DNA from: Paralvinella palmiformis
Lineage: Eukaryota > Annelida > Polychaeta > Terebellida > Alvinellidae
Direction: 5' to 3'
Assembly (NCBI GenBank): GCA_025642065.1
Contig: JAODUP010000185.1
Location: 112,501 to 176,500, forward strand
DNA length: 64,000 nt
Positions 35,052-47,219 of this stretch are shown here, piece by piece. How positions within the stretch are numbered: position 1 is the stretch's first letter; each line of letters opens with the position of its first letter. Position numbers and translations under genes: made by a program. The notes under the pieces are model-generated. The model did not search any database, was not told the DNA's origin, and was given only the letters and a program-made list of their open reading frames with translations.

Positions 35052-35093
<42 letters not shown>

Positions 35094-35110
35094 CTGATGC
35101 TGCTGCTGCT
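35031..35110. repeat. (GAT)n-(AAT)n-(GCT)n trinucleotide tract
   Basis: GAT units (35033-35052), then AAT units (35053-35092), then GCTGCT units. Asp/Asn/Ala and His/Tyr frames here are artefacts. Confidence 0.9.
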
Positions 35111-35860
35111 GCATGTTGATGATGATGATAATGTATATTTAATAAAAGACCATGATTAATAGGGGCCTTTTAAAGGGCTAATTTACACAACTTACGGTAA
35201 CTGTTGTTTTTATTCTAAGCTTTTATTATCAGCAGCAGATCTAACCTGATTGAGAATCGTGATCTTGTTGAATATTATAATAAGGACTATAAGTGTAAAC
35301 TCCTAGATTCTAGTCTAACTCAGACTCTCACATATACCAATATATATTTATCATGTTTTAAATAATTTTAAAAGTTGGTTATAAATAACTAGGATATAAC
35401 GAAATATTAGCCTAACTCGAAGTGGTTAGTTAGTCCGGCCAAGCATGCATTCACTTCAGTAGTAAAGAAACTGGGATACAACGAAATTTGGACAGCGAAA
35501 TCTTGCTTAGTTCGAAGTGATTTCTCGGTCCCAGCAGCATTTAAAAAATATAAGTCGCGCTGATTTGAAAACAATACGATGTTTGAAACTTCAATTATCA
35601 ACGACCGTTTTGATCATTATAATCGTAAATGCAACAAGCAATATTAAAAAGAATTATCAAATTTAACTGCATTGTTGAATTGCATTAATTGCATTGACAG
35701 AAACATGCAATATTAGTGTTACCTGATGGCTTGATCATGAGTCGATATTGACACCTACCACTTCAAGTGGTATTGTGGCGTATGATAAACAGCGAACTTT
35801 GGATTAGCTTGTAAAGCTGTTTTAAATAGAGACATTTTCTATCATCTATCAGTAATCAAA

Positions 35861-36050
35861 GGGCGCCTCCGTGGTCTAGCTGTAACGTGTTGGACCACCG
35901 ATCACTACCACCCGTGTTCGAATCTCGGCGTGGGCATCTCTGAGTGTTGTTTCATCTTTGACTTCGTTTCATTACCTTTAGAGATCGCTCGACCCATTTA
36001 GCCTAACATGTGCACAAAGGCAGCCGTAAAACACCAATCATCATCATCAT
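35861..36050 (+). mobile_element. SINE S1 nested in the Tigger-like element
   Basis: The head GGGCGCCTCCGTGGTCTAGC and the B box GTTCGAATC at 35916-35924 are followed by GGCGTGGGCA, the body CGACCCATTTAGCC, GTGCACAAAGG and TAAAACACCAATC, then an ATC tail. It lies wholly between the Tigger left-end region and the transposase remnant, so it inserted later. Confidence 0.9.
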
Positions 36051-36084
36051 CTATCGGTAGTCAAATATGACAATCGTAAACAAA

Positions 36085-36204
36085 CGTAAACCACTATCTA
36101 CTGACACAAAGTTGCAAGCTCATGAGGAAGCTGGCAGTTTGAATCCAAAAAAGGGTATCTCGTAACAGATTTTTCCATGTAAAATTATTGAGAAGAATAG
36201 CGGA
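36085..36204 (+). pseudogene. Tigger-like transposase N-terminal remnant
   Basis: The frame RKPLSTDTKLQAHEEAGSLN, PKKGIS, stop, then KIIEKNSGFKD matches the conserved K(R)K.LS...K...I.E.E.G..KK..IA layout of CENP-B-type DNA-binding domains. The catalytic half is absent, and an in-frame stop falls where the second helix would begin. Confidence 0.65.
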
Positions 36205-36372
36205 TTTAAAGATGAAATGATTTATTATTTTTAATAATCCAATTAGAGACTAATAACTCATTTCACCCCTGTCTTCTAATACATACTATATTTGAAAACT
36301 GGGTTAAATCAAAGTACCAACATACGAATATAAATTCCCTTCCCCTTGAATTTCGTTATAACCAACTTTTAA

Positions 36373-37430
36373 TATATACAGATATATTTTAAGGTTTTCT
36401 TTTGCTGCTTGATGATACCCTACTCGGTCATAACATATTATATACATTCTGATTTTAATTATAGCTATTCATTTTTTTATAATCCTATCAGAGTCAGAAC
36501 TTCTGTTATCTTACAACAACACCAGCTGGCATATTAAAGGCTGAAGTTAATTTATTCTCTGAAGGTTTGAGTGATGAAGATGATCAAAAATGACACTGAC
36601 ACTAGTATCTGTTAATGTCGCCTTGGTGTGTAATTACATTACCCAAATCATTATTTATTGACGCTGTTTGAATATCACCATCACTTCTACAGTAACGTAC
36701 TGAATTATTAACTGACTGCCACACTGACTGAAAATTATGTATATTTTATTTTTAGTTATCTCTGTAGTGATTTAGATGTAATTAACTCATTGCATTGATA
36801 TATATAATGTAAATAATAGCATGTCAGTTCTAGTTGATTCCATTCCATTACACATTAACGTCATATCTCTAAACCCAATTTCGAATTTTAATGCTCAGTA
36901 TTGTCTAATGGTGAAAACAAAATTGGACAAGTAAGTCCTTCAATGAACAAGCAAAAGAGACTTCAGACATCGTCAAATAATATCTGCAAAACATATTGTA
37001 TTTTAAATATACAAATATGTGGTTTGAAAATAATTACATAAATCCATTTAGTTATACCTTTAATCTTTAATAAACACCACTAATGGGTGCTGATGTATAA
37101 GAGATAGTAAGTTTTTATTAAAAACGCCATAAATGCAAATTAGACAATATGTTTTCTTTTAATTATCCTCAGTTAAATATCTAAAGTATTAATCCTGGTC
37201 CATATGGAATACATTAACTAAAAGATTAAATAGACGTATAAAATGAACGATAGACTAATCAAATTTTCAATCACTTGAAATTTAATTTAGTGATTTGAAT
37301 TTCAGGTGTTGGTTGAAAGAATTTATTACAGATGTTTTATTTTTGATTTACGGATAACATACTAGACTGTGGAAATGGCATTTTAAAGGTATATATGATA
37401 ATGCCTAATCTGTTATAGTTTCTACTCAAT

Positions 37431-37433
<3 letters not shown>
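36373..37433. other. AT-rich sequence; possible LINE fragment at 36.54-36.65 kb
   Basis: TTAATTTATTCTCTGAAGG, AAAAATGACACTGACACTAG and TTAATGTCGCCTTGGTG partly match 41070-41170, at the 5' edge of the family B LINE. This may be a small endonuclease-region fragment. Nothing else is recognised. Confidence 0.4.

Positions 37434-37484
<51 letters not shown>
37434..37484. repeat. (TA)n microsatellite
   Basis: A TA tract of about 50 bp. Confidence 0.95.
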
Positions 37485-37488
<4 letters not shown>

Positions 37489-39224
37489 CCCACACAGCAA
37501 CATATGTCCATGTAATATGCGAGTGAGTGAATCATTTAGCACATGTAATTATTGTATTTAGAATATCAAGCCGTAATCATTATGTATAGACAATTGAGAT
37601 GAGTAGCCTGATGTCTTTTATTGACGGCTGAAGTAATGATAGGATTCGACCCCACGATTTGGAAAATATTTTAAGTGTAAATTAGTTGTTCAGTGGTAGG
37701 GTAAGTGCATTAGACAAATTCTGTGCGGAAATATAAAACAAATGAATCTAAATCGTGATAACTATGCCGAAACAAACCGTCATTTAGGCCACGAAACGTC
37801 CACCTTCACATTCTAGATTCTTGTGATACCGTGTGTATGCATGAGTATATGTATGTATATTTTATATTAGCTATAATTAATATAATTACAATCAGCTACT
37901 TTCATTTGTTCTTAAGAACCTATATAATTCATAGACACCATATTTTGTTAATTGTGTATGTTAAATTCTGAGTATTTGAATCTAAAAACACTGGATGCTA
38001 TATCCACCTGAATAAATCACAATCATTGATCGTTATCAAGGGGAACTATCTCAGGAAATGGATTAGCTACAAACGAAATCGCATTCTATAATCCGAGCCT
38101 CGCTGGAGATCTTAGCAAACAAGCAAAGTAAGATAGTAGCCATAACAAAAGTTAGTCTTCAGTGAACAAATCACACTGGTTTTGTCAGTGAATGATGCTG
38201 AGGTTATGACCCTGGTTTCTTTAACAACTAATTGATGAATATCCTTTCCTTGTAATGTATCAAAACATGACGTTTGCTGGTTCTATATTATCTAACCATA
38301 TAATATGTTTATCCATCAATTATGGCTGGATTTATTTTAATGAAGACATAATATATCCTTTCTTCATAATAGCATCACAGTCTTCAGCTTAGATTCTGGC
38401 TATACAATTTGTCCATATTAAGAAATGTGTTCATCTGCGCCATCAGCATCATTATCATTATCAGTATGAATTTCATGATAATTAAGGTGATGAGTGACAT
38501 ACTCTATCACTCTATTATACTTATCTATTTTCCCCTCATTTTTGCTCAGTAAATATTTCCATTTTGTATTTTAGTTGCCCAGAAGGAGACATTTACATGT
38601 AGAATAGAATAATATATATTTCTTCATATGTACTGAAAAGGACACTTACGTAAGACAGGATTAGAATAATATACTGAATAACTTCTGCTCCGGATTCGAT
38701 TCTTTATCTTACCCGTGTCGGTGGCATGTTTCCTAAACTAGACCAGAATAGTAACTCTTCATACTAGAAATATAAACTAACCAATAACACATTCCTTGCT
38801 CTATAATAAATATTTTAATAGTCATATCCTGAGCAGCAATATGCACAAAATAATTACTTCACCATGGACAGCCACTGAACAATGACACAATAAACATGTA
38901 TTGTCTAATGTAACCATCGATCGTGATCAAGGTGTTTTGCAGATGAACTGAATTATAATAATTACATCTTAGTGATTAGTAAACAAGAGTTAAATTGTAT
39001 ACTTTATTGGTTAATGAATGCTGAATCTAAAGAAGATCGAAGTTGAATGTTAAGAAAACTAATTTTTTAAATGAATGATATAATTATTTTGACGGATAAT
39101 GTGCCGTATAAATTGAACTGGGTCTTGTATATATAGTGCATAGCTATTGAAATCAACAACGATCACTGGATAAACATTAAGTAAAGTGAAAGTATGATAT
39201 ATTTTAATATTTGTCTTGATGCTA
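37485..39224. other. AT-rich sequence with an inverted R2 fragment
   Basis: CACAATCATTGATCGTTATC near 38019 and CTTCAGTGAACAAATCACAC at 38158-38177 are reverse complements of R2 landmarks, giving an inverted, partly deleted R2 copy at about 37980-38210. The rest shows no gene. Confidence 0.5.
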
Positions 39225-39326
39225 AGTTTAAAACCACCATCATAGATATATATTTAAAAGCAATTAACCTATCTTAGTTTAAAACCACCATCATAGATAT
39301 ATATTTAAAAGCAATTAACCTATCTT
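39225..39326. repeat. Perfect 51-bp tandem duplication
   Basis: Two copies (39225-39275 and 39276-39326) of a unit starting AGTTTAAAACCACCATCATA. I see no mismatch, so it is a recent event. Confidence 0.97.
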
Positions 39327-39591
39327 CGAAACCAAATAGAATTATAAATTAATATACAGCAGTTCTTTTATTATGACATTTAATTACCACCAAGTGATCT
39401 ACATCAATTTTATTGTCGAATCCTTTTCGATATACCAATTAATTAATATGAGTAAAACATTCATCCGTATTTTGTTTATTTTGCATAAATGTCATATTCT
39501 TCCAAATGTGATATTTCTTTTATTATAGAGAAAATCATGATAGAAAGTTTTTGTTTAGTCCCTTGATACTCTTCTCCTACAGTCCTTTTGA

Positions 39592-41130
39592 CAATAATAA
39601 TAATAATAATAATAATAATAATTATTATTATTTAATCTTAGAAAACCTTACTAGCAGGAGCAATTCAAAGGCAATGTACAAATAATATGTAATATAATAA
39701 TCCCTCAAATAATATGTTTGTAAAAACACTGTAAATGATTTAAAAGATATCATTATTTATCTGTGAAAGCGACATTAAAAAGGTGTTTTTTGCTTTTAAC
39801 AGATACAAAAATATCAAGAGATGACACATTTCTAATACCTGCCGGCAACCTATTCCATGAAGTAGTTTCTGCATCACTAAAAGTGTTTGGGATGACTTTC
39901 TAATAGACACCAGTTCACACAGGTATGCTGGCGTCATATCATTAATAGATTTATAACTTATTAATAAAATCCTGAAATGAACACGCTATTTAACAGGTAA
40001 CCAATGTAGTTTTTGAAGAATTGGTGTGATATGATCATATTTTAGACCATATTCTAAATTCTTCAATGAAGAAGTGAAATGTAACTCATTGTCAGGATCC
40101 AGTGATATATACAGCTGTGTATCATCAGCATACAAGTGAAATGTAACCCCATATCGCTGCGCGACGATCCCAAAAGAACGGGTATACATTGCGAAAACCA
40201 GAGGACCAAGAACTGAACTTTGTGGTACACCAGATAACAAAACATGAACGTGAGATAAAATACCATGAACAAGAAGTTATTAAAACAAAGGGTCATATCT
40301 TTATCTGACTTGATTTTTTTTGGAAGATCAGTTTGACTTTTATGGAATACTTTATTCACAACACTTAAACTTGTCCTTTGATTTGCCTTGGATACTTTGA
40401 TATTTTTATTATAATATTCAGATTTAGCAGAGGCAAGGGATTGTTTAACTAGCATCTTACTCACCTTGAACATTTCGTAATGAACACACAAACTAGTCCT
40501 GATCCACAGCCGCTCACAATACCTTCTGTGTCTCTTTGCAGCATGTATGTTCTTATTGTATTATGGAAGCACTGGTCTTCTTGGCATTTCCTTTGTCCCT
40601 AAAGGTGCATGCACATCTATAATGTATCTCAATGTCCTATCATATAGATCCACTAGTTGATCCACATCTTTTGGTGGATCCAATACCAGAGAAGAGACTC
40701 GCAGATCAGCAAGAAAAGTCTCTTTGTCAATCAACTTACATTTTCTATATGAAATAACTTAAGCTGAAACAGATTGTTTCTGTAAAGATACATTAATGTT
40801 ACTATGGAAATGACCAGGCAGCATGCAAGACACGGACACACCGTTAATCAAATTATCATCATTACGAGAGATGATAAGATTTAAGATGTGACCATCTCTG
40901 TGTGTGACATATAGTCGGCCTTATGAAAGCCATGGTTGTCTTACTATAAACCAAGATTTGGGATATTACATGATCTACGAGTATTGCTTGTAGCCGTCCA
41001 TTTTGTCTAAAAATCCCATCCAAGTCCAATGATATATTGTGTTAAAACTCTCTTAGGTCACCTATTAATAGTCGAAGATTAATTTATCTTTTGAAGATCC
41101 TGGTGCTGAAGGTGGTAAAAAGTGACACTG
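39592..41130 (-). mobile_element. L2/CR1-like LINE, family B, best copy
   Basis: Reading on the minus strand from 41130: endonuclease C-terminal part, linker, partial reverse transcriptase, C-terminal domain, stop, a short 3' UTR with GCTCCTGCTAGTAA, and an (ATT)n tail at 39592-39634. Related fragments occur at 5.5 kb and 12.8 kb, and possibly at 60.9 kb. ORF1 and the upstream half of the endonuclease are missing or unreadable. The element is internally deleted and dead. Confidence 0.92.
39752..41070 (-). pseudogene. LINE ORF2 remnant (EN - RT - C-terminus), family B
   Basis: In order on the minus strand: HRDGHILNLIISRNDDNLIN and GVSVSCMLPGHFH (AP-endonuclease C-terminal motifs); FLADLRVSSLVLDPPKDVDQ; AAKRHRRYCERLWIRT; VHYEMFKVSKMLVKQSLASA; KVSKANQRTSLSVVNKVFHK; KKIKSDKDMTLCFNNF. 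Here about 150 codons of RT are lost. Then GVPQSSVLGPLVFAMYT and FHLYADDTQLYISLDPDNEL. A second deletion jumps to KYDHITPILQKLHWLPVK, DMTPAYLCELVSIRKSSQ, WNRLPAGIRNVSSLDI and KKHLFNVAFTDK with a stop. The catalytic YADD is intact, but the two deletions and several stops kill it. Confidence 0.94.
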
Positions 41131-44080
41131 AAGTGGGTCATTAATGTCAAATCATATCACCTTGACGTGGGATCACGTTTTGTTCGAGAGAAATTTACAA
41201 ATATCTATGTGTTTCTATAAATGTATTAACATAAAGAATTTAGTGGAATATTTAAGTCTCCTAAATTCATTCTTCGTTGTCGTAGGTGATCTTAATGACG
41301 TAACTATTTTTACTGTGTTCTGAGTCGTATATTTCATTTATTGAGATAAAAATCTTATAAAATCATATTAGCATCGTAAAGATAATAACACGTAGCAGTC
41401 ATTCATCATTTAAAATTTTAATTATATTTTAGATATAATAAAGAGTACTTACTAGCAGTAGCCATTCACGGACACTATACCATGATATTCGAAATATGAC
41501 CAACATGTTTAACAATTATTGACTATGTAAAGGTGAGAGTATATTGGAACAGGTGAGTTCAACATAAAATAACATTATTCTGCAGACTTCGGAAAAATAC
41601 CTAAAAACTATATGAAACATAATCTACTGAAAATAAACTGTTATGTATATTTACTGTAATATGCATTTCTACTTCGAATCTCTGATAATTTAGAAAATAA
41701 TTTGGACACAGACACATCAGTATTTTGCATTAATTATTAAAATACTATTTTTATATTTAGCAAAGTAATCATATTTTTATATAATGGCTGAGAATTTATA
41801 AATTTGCTTTCATGCATTGCCATGTATGCAAAATAGATACTGTTATTTTTTTAATAAAAAATAAATATTCTTCTCCGTTCCATTTAGATTATGTCATTAT
41901 AAGATAATCCACTTTGAAGGTAAATTAAAGGTAAGTTCATTTCCATATTATCTCTTCCATTTACCCTTTGGCACGATGTAAGAATAATGGAATAGCGAAG
42001 ATATAACGGTGACATAAAGTTAATAATAAAATTGACATTAACCTAGGGGCATATACAACAGTGAACGGAGCGCAGAAATAATGCTTTATGCTCTTACTCC
42101 ATCCTTAAATTTACTTGACGAGCACAGTATTTTTACCAACATTTGACAATACAGAATTGTGTAATACAAATACCACTTACTGTAGCTATAGAGTATTTCA
42201 ATATTAGTTATTGATAGTAAATATTTTATATTTTCAAATTTCCTATATGCTGTAAATTGTATACATCTAGGTTACTACACTTTTTAACTCATTAAATAGT
42301 TATTGTAATTTATCTCAACTGTTTAATATTATTTTTATAATACGTATTAGTATTAGTAGTAGTAGTAGTAATAGTAGTAGTAGTATTTGTTGTTGTTTTA
42401 GTAAAATGATAAACAATATAATTTACTGTCATCGTCATATTCATTAACATCATCATCATGGTTAAAGTGTGTAAAGAGGCCAGATACCAATCTTGCCAAA
42501 GGGGGAACCTTACGTTAGACTATCCTAGGTAATGTTGAACTTCGTTATATACTCAAATTATATAACTTAACTATGAGCTATATAGCATTAAAAATAATAG
42601 GTGGACGGATATCTCACTTATTCACTGACTGAGAGACTAAACTTATCCATTCACGCTCTACTCCACTCACTCAATCACATACCCATTCACTCACTCACTC
42701 ACCCACTTACTTACTCACTTACCCACTAATGGTGACAGCCCATTGTATTTTGTTCGAAATTATCTGCATGCGTTTATGAATCCTTTCATTGTATATGTAT
42801 GAGAAATAATTAGTATTTTAGCAACATAATAGTGATATATTCATCAGATAAGCGAAAATAGATACTTTTCATACTCGAAACTAGAAACCAATCAATCACA
42901 CAATATATTTTATATATCGAAAAAAAACATAAGTCGAACCTGAAGTTATGGTACCCTAGTCGATCATTACTCCTTAGACACACAGTGAGTGACTAGGTTA
43001 TACCAATGTATTGCTATATATAAAAATAGGGACCGATTACAGACGAAGAGATAATTTGGTAGTTAATGCAATACTTTGGTGGTTAACATATTATGAAGAT
43101 AAACACAATTAATAATATGCTGCGTGGAGGAATAAGGTTTTAGAAAAAGAAAAAAAATTCAATCAATAATAGTTAACTTAAAATATCATTTCTTTAACAC
43201 CAATTTCTCAGATGAAAACTTTCATCATGGTTATATAAAGCTTCAAACAAAGTTAGGATAGATTAGAAGGGGTGAATCAGACATGGAGTCAATTCCATTT
43301 TGTCAATTCTATTAATTTAAATTCCTTTTTTTGACTCTTTTTTGCCTAATACTTTTTACAACGAGTAGGTATTCCGAGTACCTACTTTGAATACCTACTC
43401 CGAGTAGTATATATATTCCATGTAGGATTGTCATGGGAAGAAATATTTCTGAATTAAAATATTAAGTGCTGAATTAAATTGTGGACTAAATACTTTTTTG
43501 CCCGTTCTAGACATTGAACGGAGGTAAATTCCTAAATAGCAATATCTCTGTATATATCACAGGCATGCTATGTGGTGGTGTCACAGTGTTGTGGGCGGTG
43601 CCGACGGTATCCAGATTAACCAAAGTTCTGGATCATTTTGGTTCCAGTGTATTGGTAACACCATATGTAAGTGTTATGTTCTAAAAATGATAAATTAATC
43701 TGTGTATTAATTCTTTCTGGAAGAAACTTCAATTCCAATTATAATTCCAATTCAAAATTTATCAATTGCAATTCCATTAAAAAATAATGAATTCCAATTC
43801 TGGAATTGAATTGTCTGGGGTGTATTATAATATACAGATTTTATATTTCATCAGTTTGATCAAATCCTTTAAATTATTGAACACACCTATGGTATATTAT
43901 CATATATTAGAAGATACAAGAAGTTGTTGCTGTGTAAGCTACTTAAATCTCCATATTTTTAGTTTTTTCATCTTCCTATAGGTATACGATAAAAAATTTA
44001 AGATAAATGAGCTGGAAATAAACTAGATTAGTTAAATCGGTTTAGTCAAGAAAACAATAATAAATAAATCTTCTAATCTA
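41131..44080. other. AT-rich sequence with small repeats, no gene
   Basis: TAG/AGT triplets at 42347-42385; decayed ACTC units at 42630-42730; facing GAGTAGG/CCTACTC motifs at 43363-43409; and AATTCCAATT-type units at 43725-43810. Frames are short and AT-rich, and no family is recognised. Confidence 0.5.
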
Positions 44081-44275
44081 TGATGATGATGATTGATGTT
44101 TTACGGTCACTGTTGTGCATATGGTAGACTAAATGGGCCGAAAGACTTCTACATGTAATGAATCGAAATCAAAGGTGAAACACCCTTCAGATATGTCCAC
44201 ACCGAGATTCGAACTCAGGTGGTAGTGATCTATTATCTAACGCGCTATCAGTTAAACCATCCACATTTAACTGTT
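44081..44275 (-). mobile_element. SINE S1, minus strand
   Basis: A GAT run at 44081-44094 is followed by GATGTTTTACGGTCAC, GTGCATATGGTAGAC, CACCCTTCAGATATG and CACCGAGATTCGAACTCAGG. The last contains the complement of the B box. The tRNA-like head ends near 44270. Confidence 0.87.
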
Positions 44276-44329
44276 TTCTGAAATAATTAATTTAGCAAAT
44301 TTTACCTGAAATATTCTGACGTCTATTAT

Positions 44330-44480
44330 CATCATGCGAGATATTAACTCTTACTGGTTCCACTTATGAATCTGAAAACGTAAAATGTCACATCTGCTTT
44401 AATCAATCACAATCAATGAACTTTATCGGTAGGTATGCAAAAAACAAATCTACACGGGAAAGGGAATGGTCAAAGCTCAC
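44330..44480 (-). repeat. R2 repeat, inverted fragment
   Basis: AAAATGTCACATCTGC, TCAATCACAATCAATGAAC and TTTATCGGTAGGT are the reverse complement of the R2 core at 24.77-24.86 kb. Confidence 0.65.
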
Positions 44481-46530
44481 CTTTTTTACTTTTGATTCTA
44501 GTCCGTCAATGGAAAATGTCTAGCCAGTATCTTTTGGGTTCTCTTTTTGTCTTAATTATCAGAATACCTCATGTTTTCCGGAAAATAAAGAACTCGGATA
44601 TTATTTCAAATGAAATGTATTCTTTCTAACAGAGATACATGATTCAAAGCAACTTGATTTTGATAAAACACAGACGAGCTATTCTCAGCTCATGGTTTTT
44701 CACCTGGATCATACATTCAAAGAATGTTTGAGCTTTCAGCACGTGAGCATCCGACATAAAGCTGTTGATCAGAAAACAAACAGTCGTCTTTCAGTTAGTG
44801 TCCAATTACTTTCAACGTCTAAACATGGGATTTGCTAATGAACATGGCGAATGATAAGCGTTTGGGAAATTGGAGTCGATTAGGAATGATGGGGAATCTC
44901 GGAATGAATGCATCTTCTTATTTACAACAGCCAATAAGTATAATAACCTCACCAATGTGGAGTATTTGTATATTAACAGCCAATAAAGTTTCTCGGCACG
45001 TGAATGACTGACGGAAGGTACCAAGAAGAATCCTCAGTGTTTCCAGACTAAGACAATGTGACGGGACTAGCATCTTGAACTTTGCCCAGTTGTTGTTATT
45101 GTCAATGTACGCACTGCCCTACCTATAATTGAGCTGTCATTGGGGCGAGGTCAACTTTGGAACGGAGAAAGAATAGTTAATCTTCTTTCAGGGGCATTGT
45201 GCATAATTGCAAAGTAAATCCTGCTGCACTATTTGGCCGCATTAGCCTACGTTGACCCATTGTGATGACATTTGAAGTGAAATTCCATGCGTAGTATCAC
45301 CAAATTTCCGCTATTGAACATTCTTTGTCATTTCTAAAGTGCTCTATATTGCGTGGCATCGAAAGCGGACAACAACAAAAAAACAGACATACATCCAGAA
45401 ATATGGAATAGATGAACCTGTTATATAATTGTTCTTCAGTTGAATTTATTGTTGTATTTATCGTATATTGTATTGGTCTAGGTTTTGGTTAAACACGTTT
45501 TTATTTCATTATAATGGTCTTAAGGTATTTGATATACTAATTGGTATGTAATAAATTCAGATAAATACTAAATATTAATTACTTCCAACACCTGATAGTA
45601 CAGATAAAAACACCTATTAGTTTATGAAGTCAAAACTGTCCTATTGATCGTTAAGAATGTGTTTATCATTCAGGGCATTAGACTGTGTAGGTAAGATAGG
45701 TTACAATATGCATTTGCTAAATGGGACGTCGACATCATGTCAATTGTAATAATGCTAATAAAGTTTTATCGCCACCAAGAAAATGTGTGTGCAAAAATCC
45801 ATAAATATGCTTATGTCTCTGCGTTAGATTTATATAACACTGACTCACTCACTCACATACACTGTCACTCACTCCATTATTCATTCACTCACTAACTAAC
45901 TCCTCCACTCATACAGTCACGCACTCACGTATTCAGTCACAAAATCTCCCCCATACTGACTAACTCGCTAATTATATGCATGTGTTTACGTATGCTTGTC
46001 TATCTATGTGTATTTTACGAGAGCACAGAACGTACTGTCATATAGAATTTAATATAAAAAACGATATTTCTACATAGCAACTAAAACCAGGAAAGATCAT
46101 TTACAGAGTCAATGTACCTTTCAATGTTATTTCATATATAAGATAAATACCAAAAACGTCTTATCATACATTGTAGATAAAACTTACTAATTAGATGAAC
46201 AAGAGAATATTATTCATTAGTTATTCAGATATGTTTGTGGTTAAAAATTGATGATCCTACCCAAGATTCGAATTAAAACGGAACGTGATCTTGTTATTTT
46301 AGTTATTTTAATGTTCAGCACAAATGGAGTTAAATTTTCTTAAGTGTTACATTAAAAAGAGGTGATATTAGACTAATTTAAAAAATGTATTTGTCAAATA
46401 GTGGTTGGTAAGGTTAAACCCTCCATCGTAATTATATAAAGATTATATTACACTCCGATGATAAATTAATTAAATAAAACACCATTAGAATATAAGTTTC
46501 TACTAACCAGTAAAATTTATATATCCTATT
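44480..46530. other. Repeat-poor segment, then decayed array
   Basis: 44780-45370 is more balanced in base composition and free of the mapped repeats. It contains CCAAT-like and TGATGACA-like motifs but no credible exon. Decayed ACTC units lie at 45840-45965. No gene seen. Confidence 0.35.
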
Positions 46531-46532
46531 AT

Positions 46533-46750
<218 letters not shown>

Positions 46751-47219
46751 GAAGCGCTATTTTGTTTAGCATTGGATTCGGATACACATTCAATATCAAA
46801 TTATAAGATGAAGCATCCCACAGATACAGACAGCATTGGAGGTGTAATATGAACACCCAGTTGAATATGTAGATGATTGATTGGATGGTTTCTTTAGTCA
46901 GACCTGGAATATATAACTAAGGAAGGGGACGACCTGAGTATCTGGAATATTATCAGCTGAGATCATTCTTATTCAATGTATATTGCCTGTTGAGGAAACG
47001 TTTTTAATTACATAGCTATAAATAATATCCCCTTTTCTTTCAAGGAATTGCTACTATTTTCGAATATAAGAATAAACATGTTTCCCAACTTTATTCAACC
47101 TTTTCCGCCGAAAACCATTTTTGGAAGGGTTACGGAAACGGTTCCTTCACTGGAACTGGGTTATTCTAGAAAACGCAACTGAATTTTTAACGCTAGTTTT
47201 TCAGCATTTTCATTAACAC
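46751..47219. other. Sequence upstream of the piggyBac-like remnant
   Basis: I looked for a piggyBac terminal inverted repeat and a TTAA border and could not identify one with confidence. Confidence 0.35.

Larger units (their letters stand above)
35368..36372 (+). mobile_element. Tigger/pogo-like element with 16-bp TIRs
   Basis: TTAAAAGTTGGTTATA at 35368-35383 has its exact reverse complement at 36357-36372. Both ends are followed inward by ATAACGAAAT. The left interior has TCGAAGTGATTTCTCGGTCC and CAGCAGC, shared with 13.55-13.66 kb. At 36085 a frame reads RKPLSTDTKLQAHEEAGSLN, the first helix-turn-helix of pogo/Tigger transposases, followed by a stop. The DDE domain is deleted, so this is a roughly 1 kb internally deleted derivative, lengthened by a SINE at 35861-36050. 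Confidence 0.75.

Noticed and set aside
40063..40491. A 142-codon standalone gene
   Set aside because: Its first half is the LINE linker region, and its second half is an out-of-frame reading of the RT. It belongs to the family B LINE.
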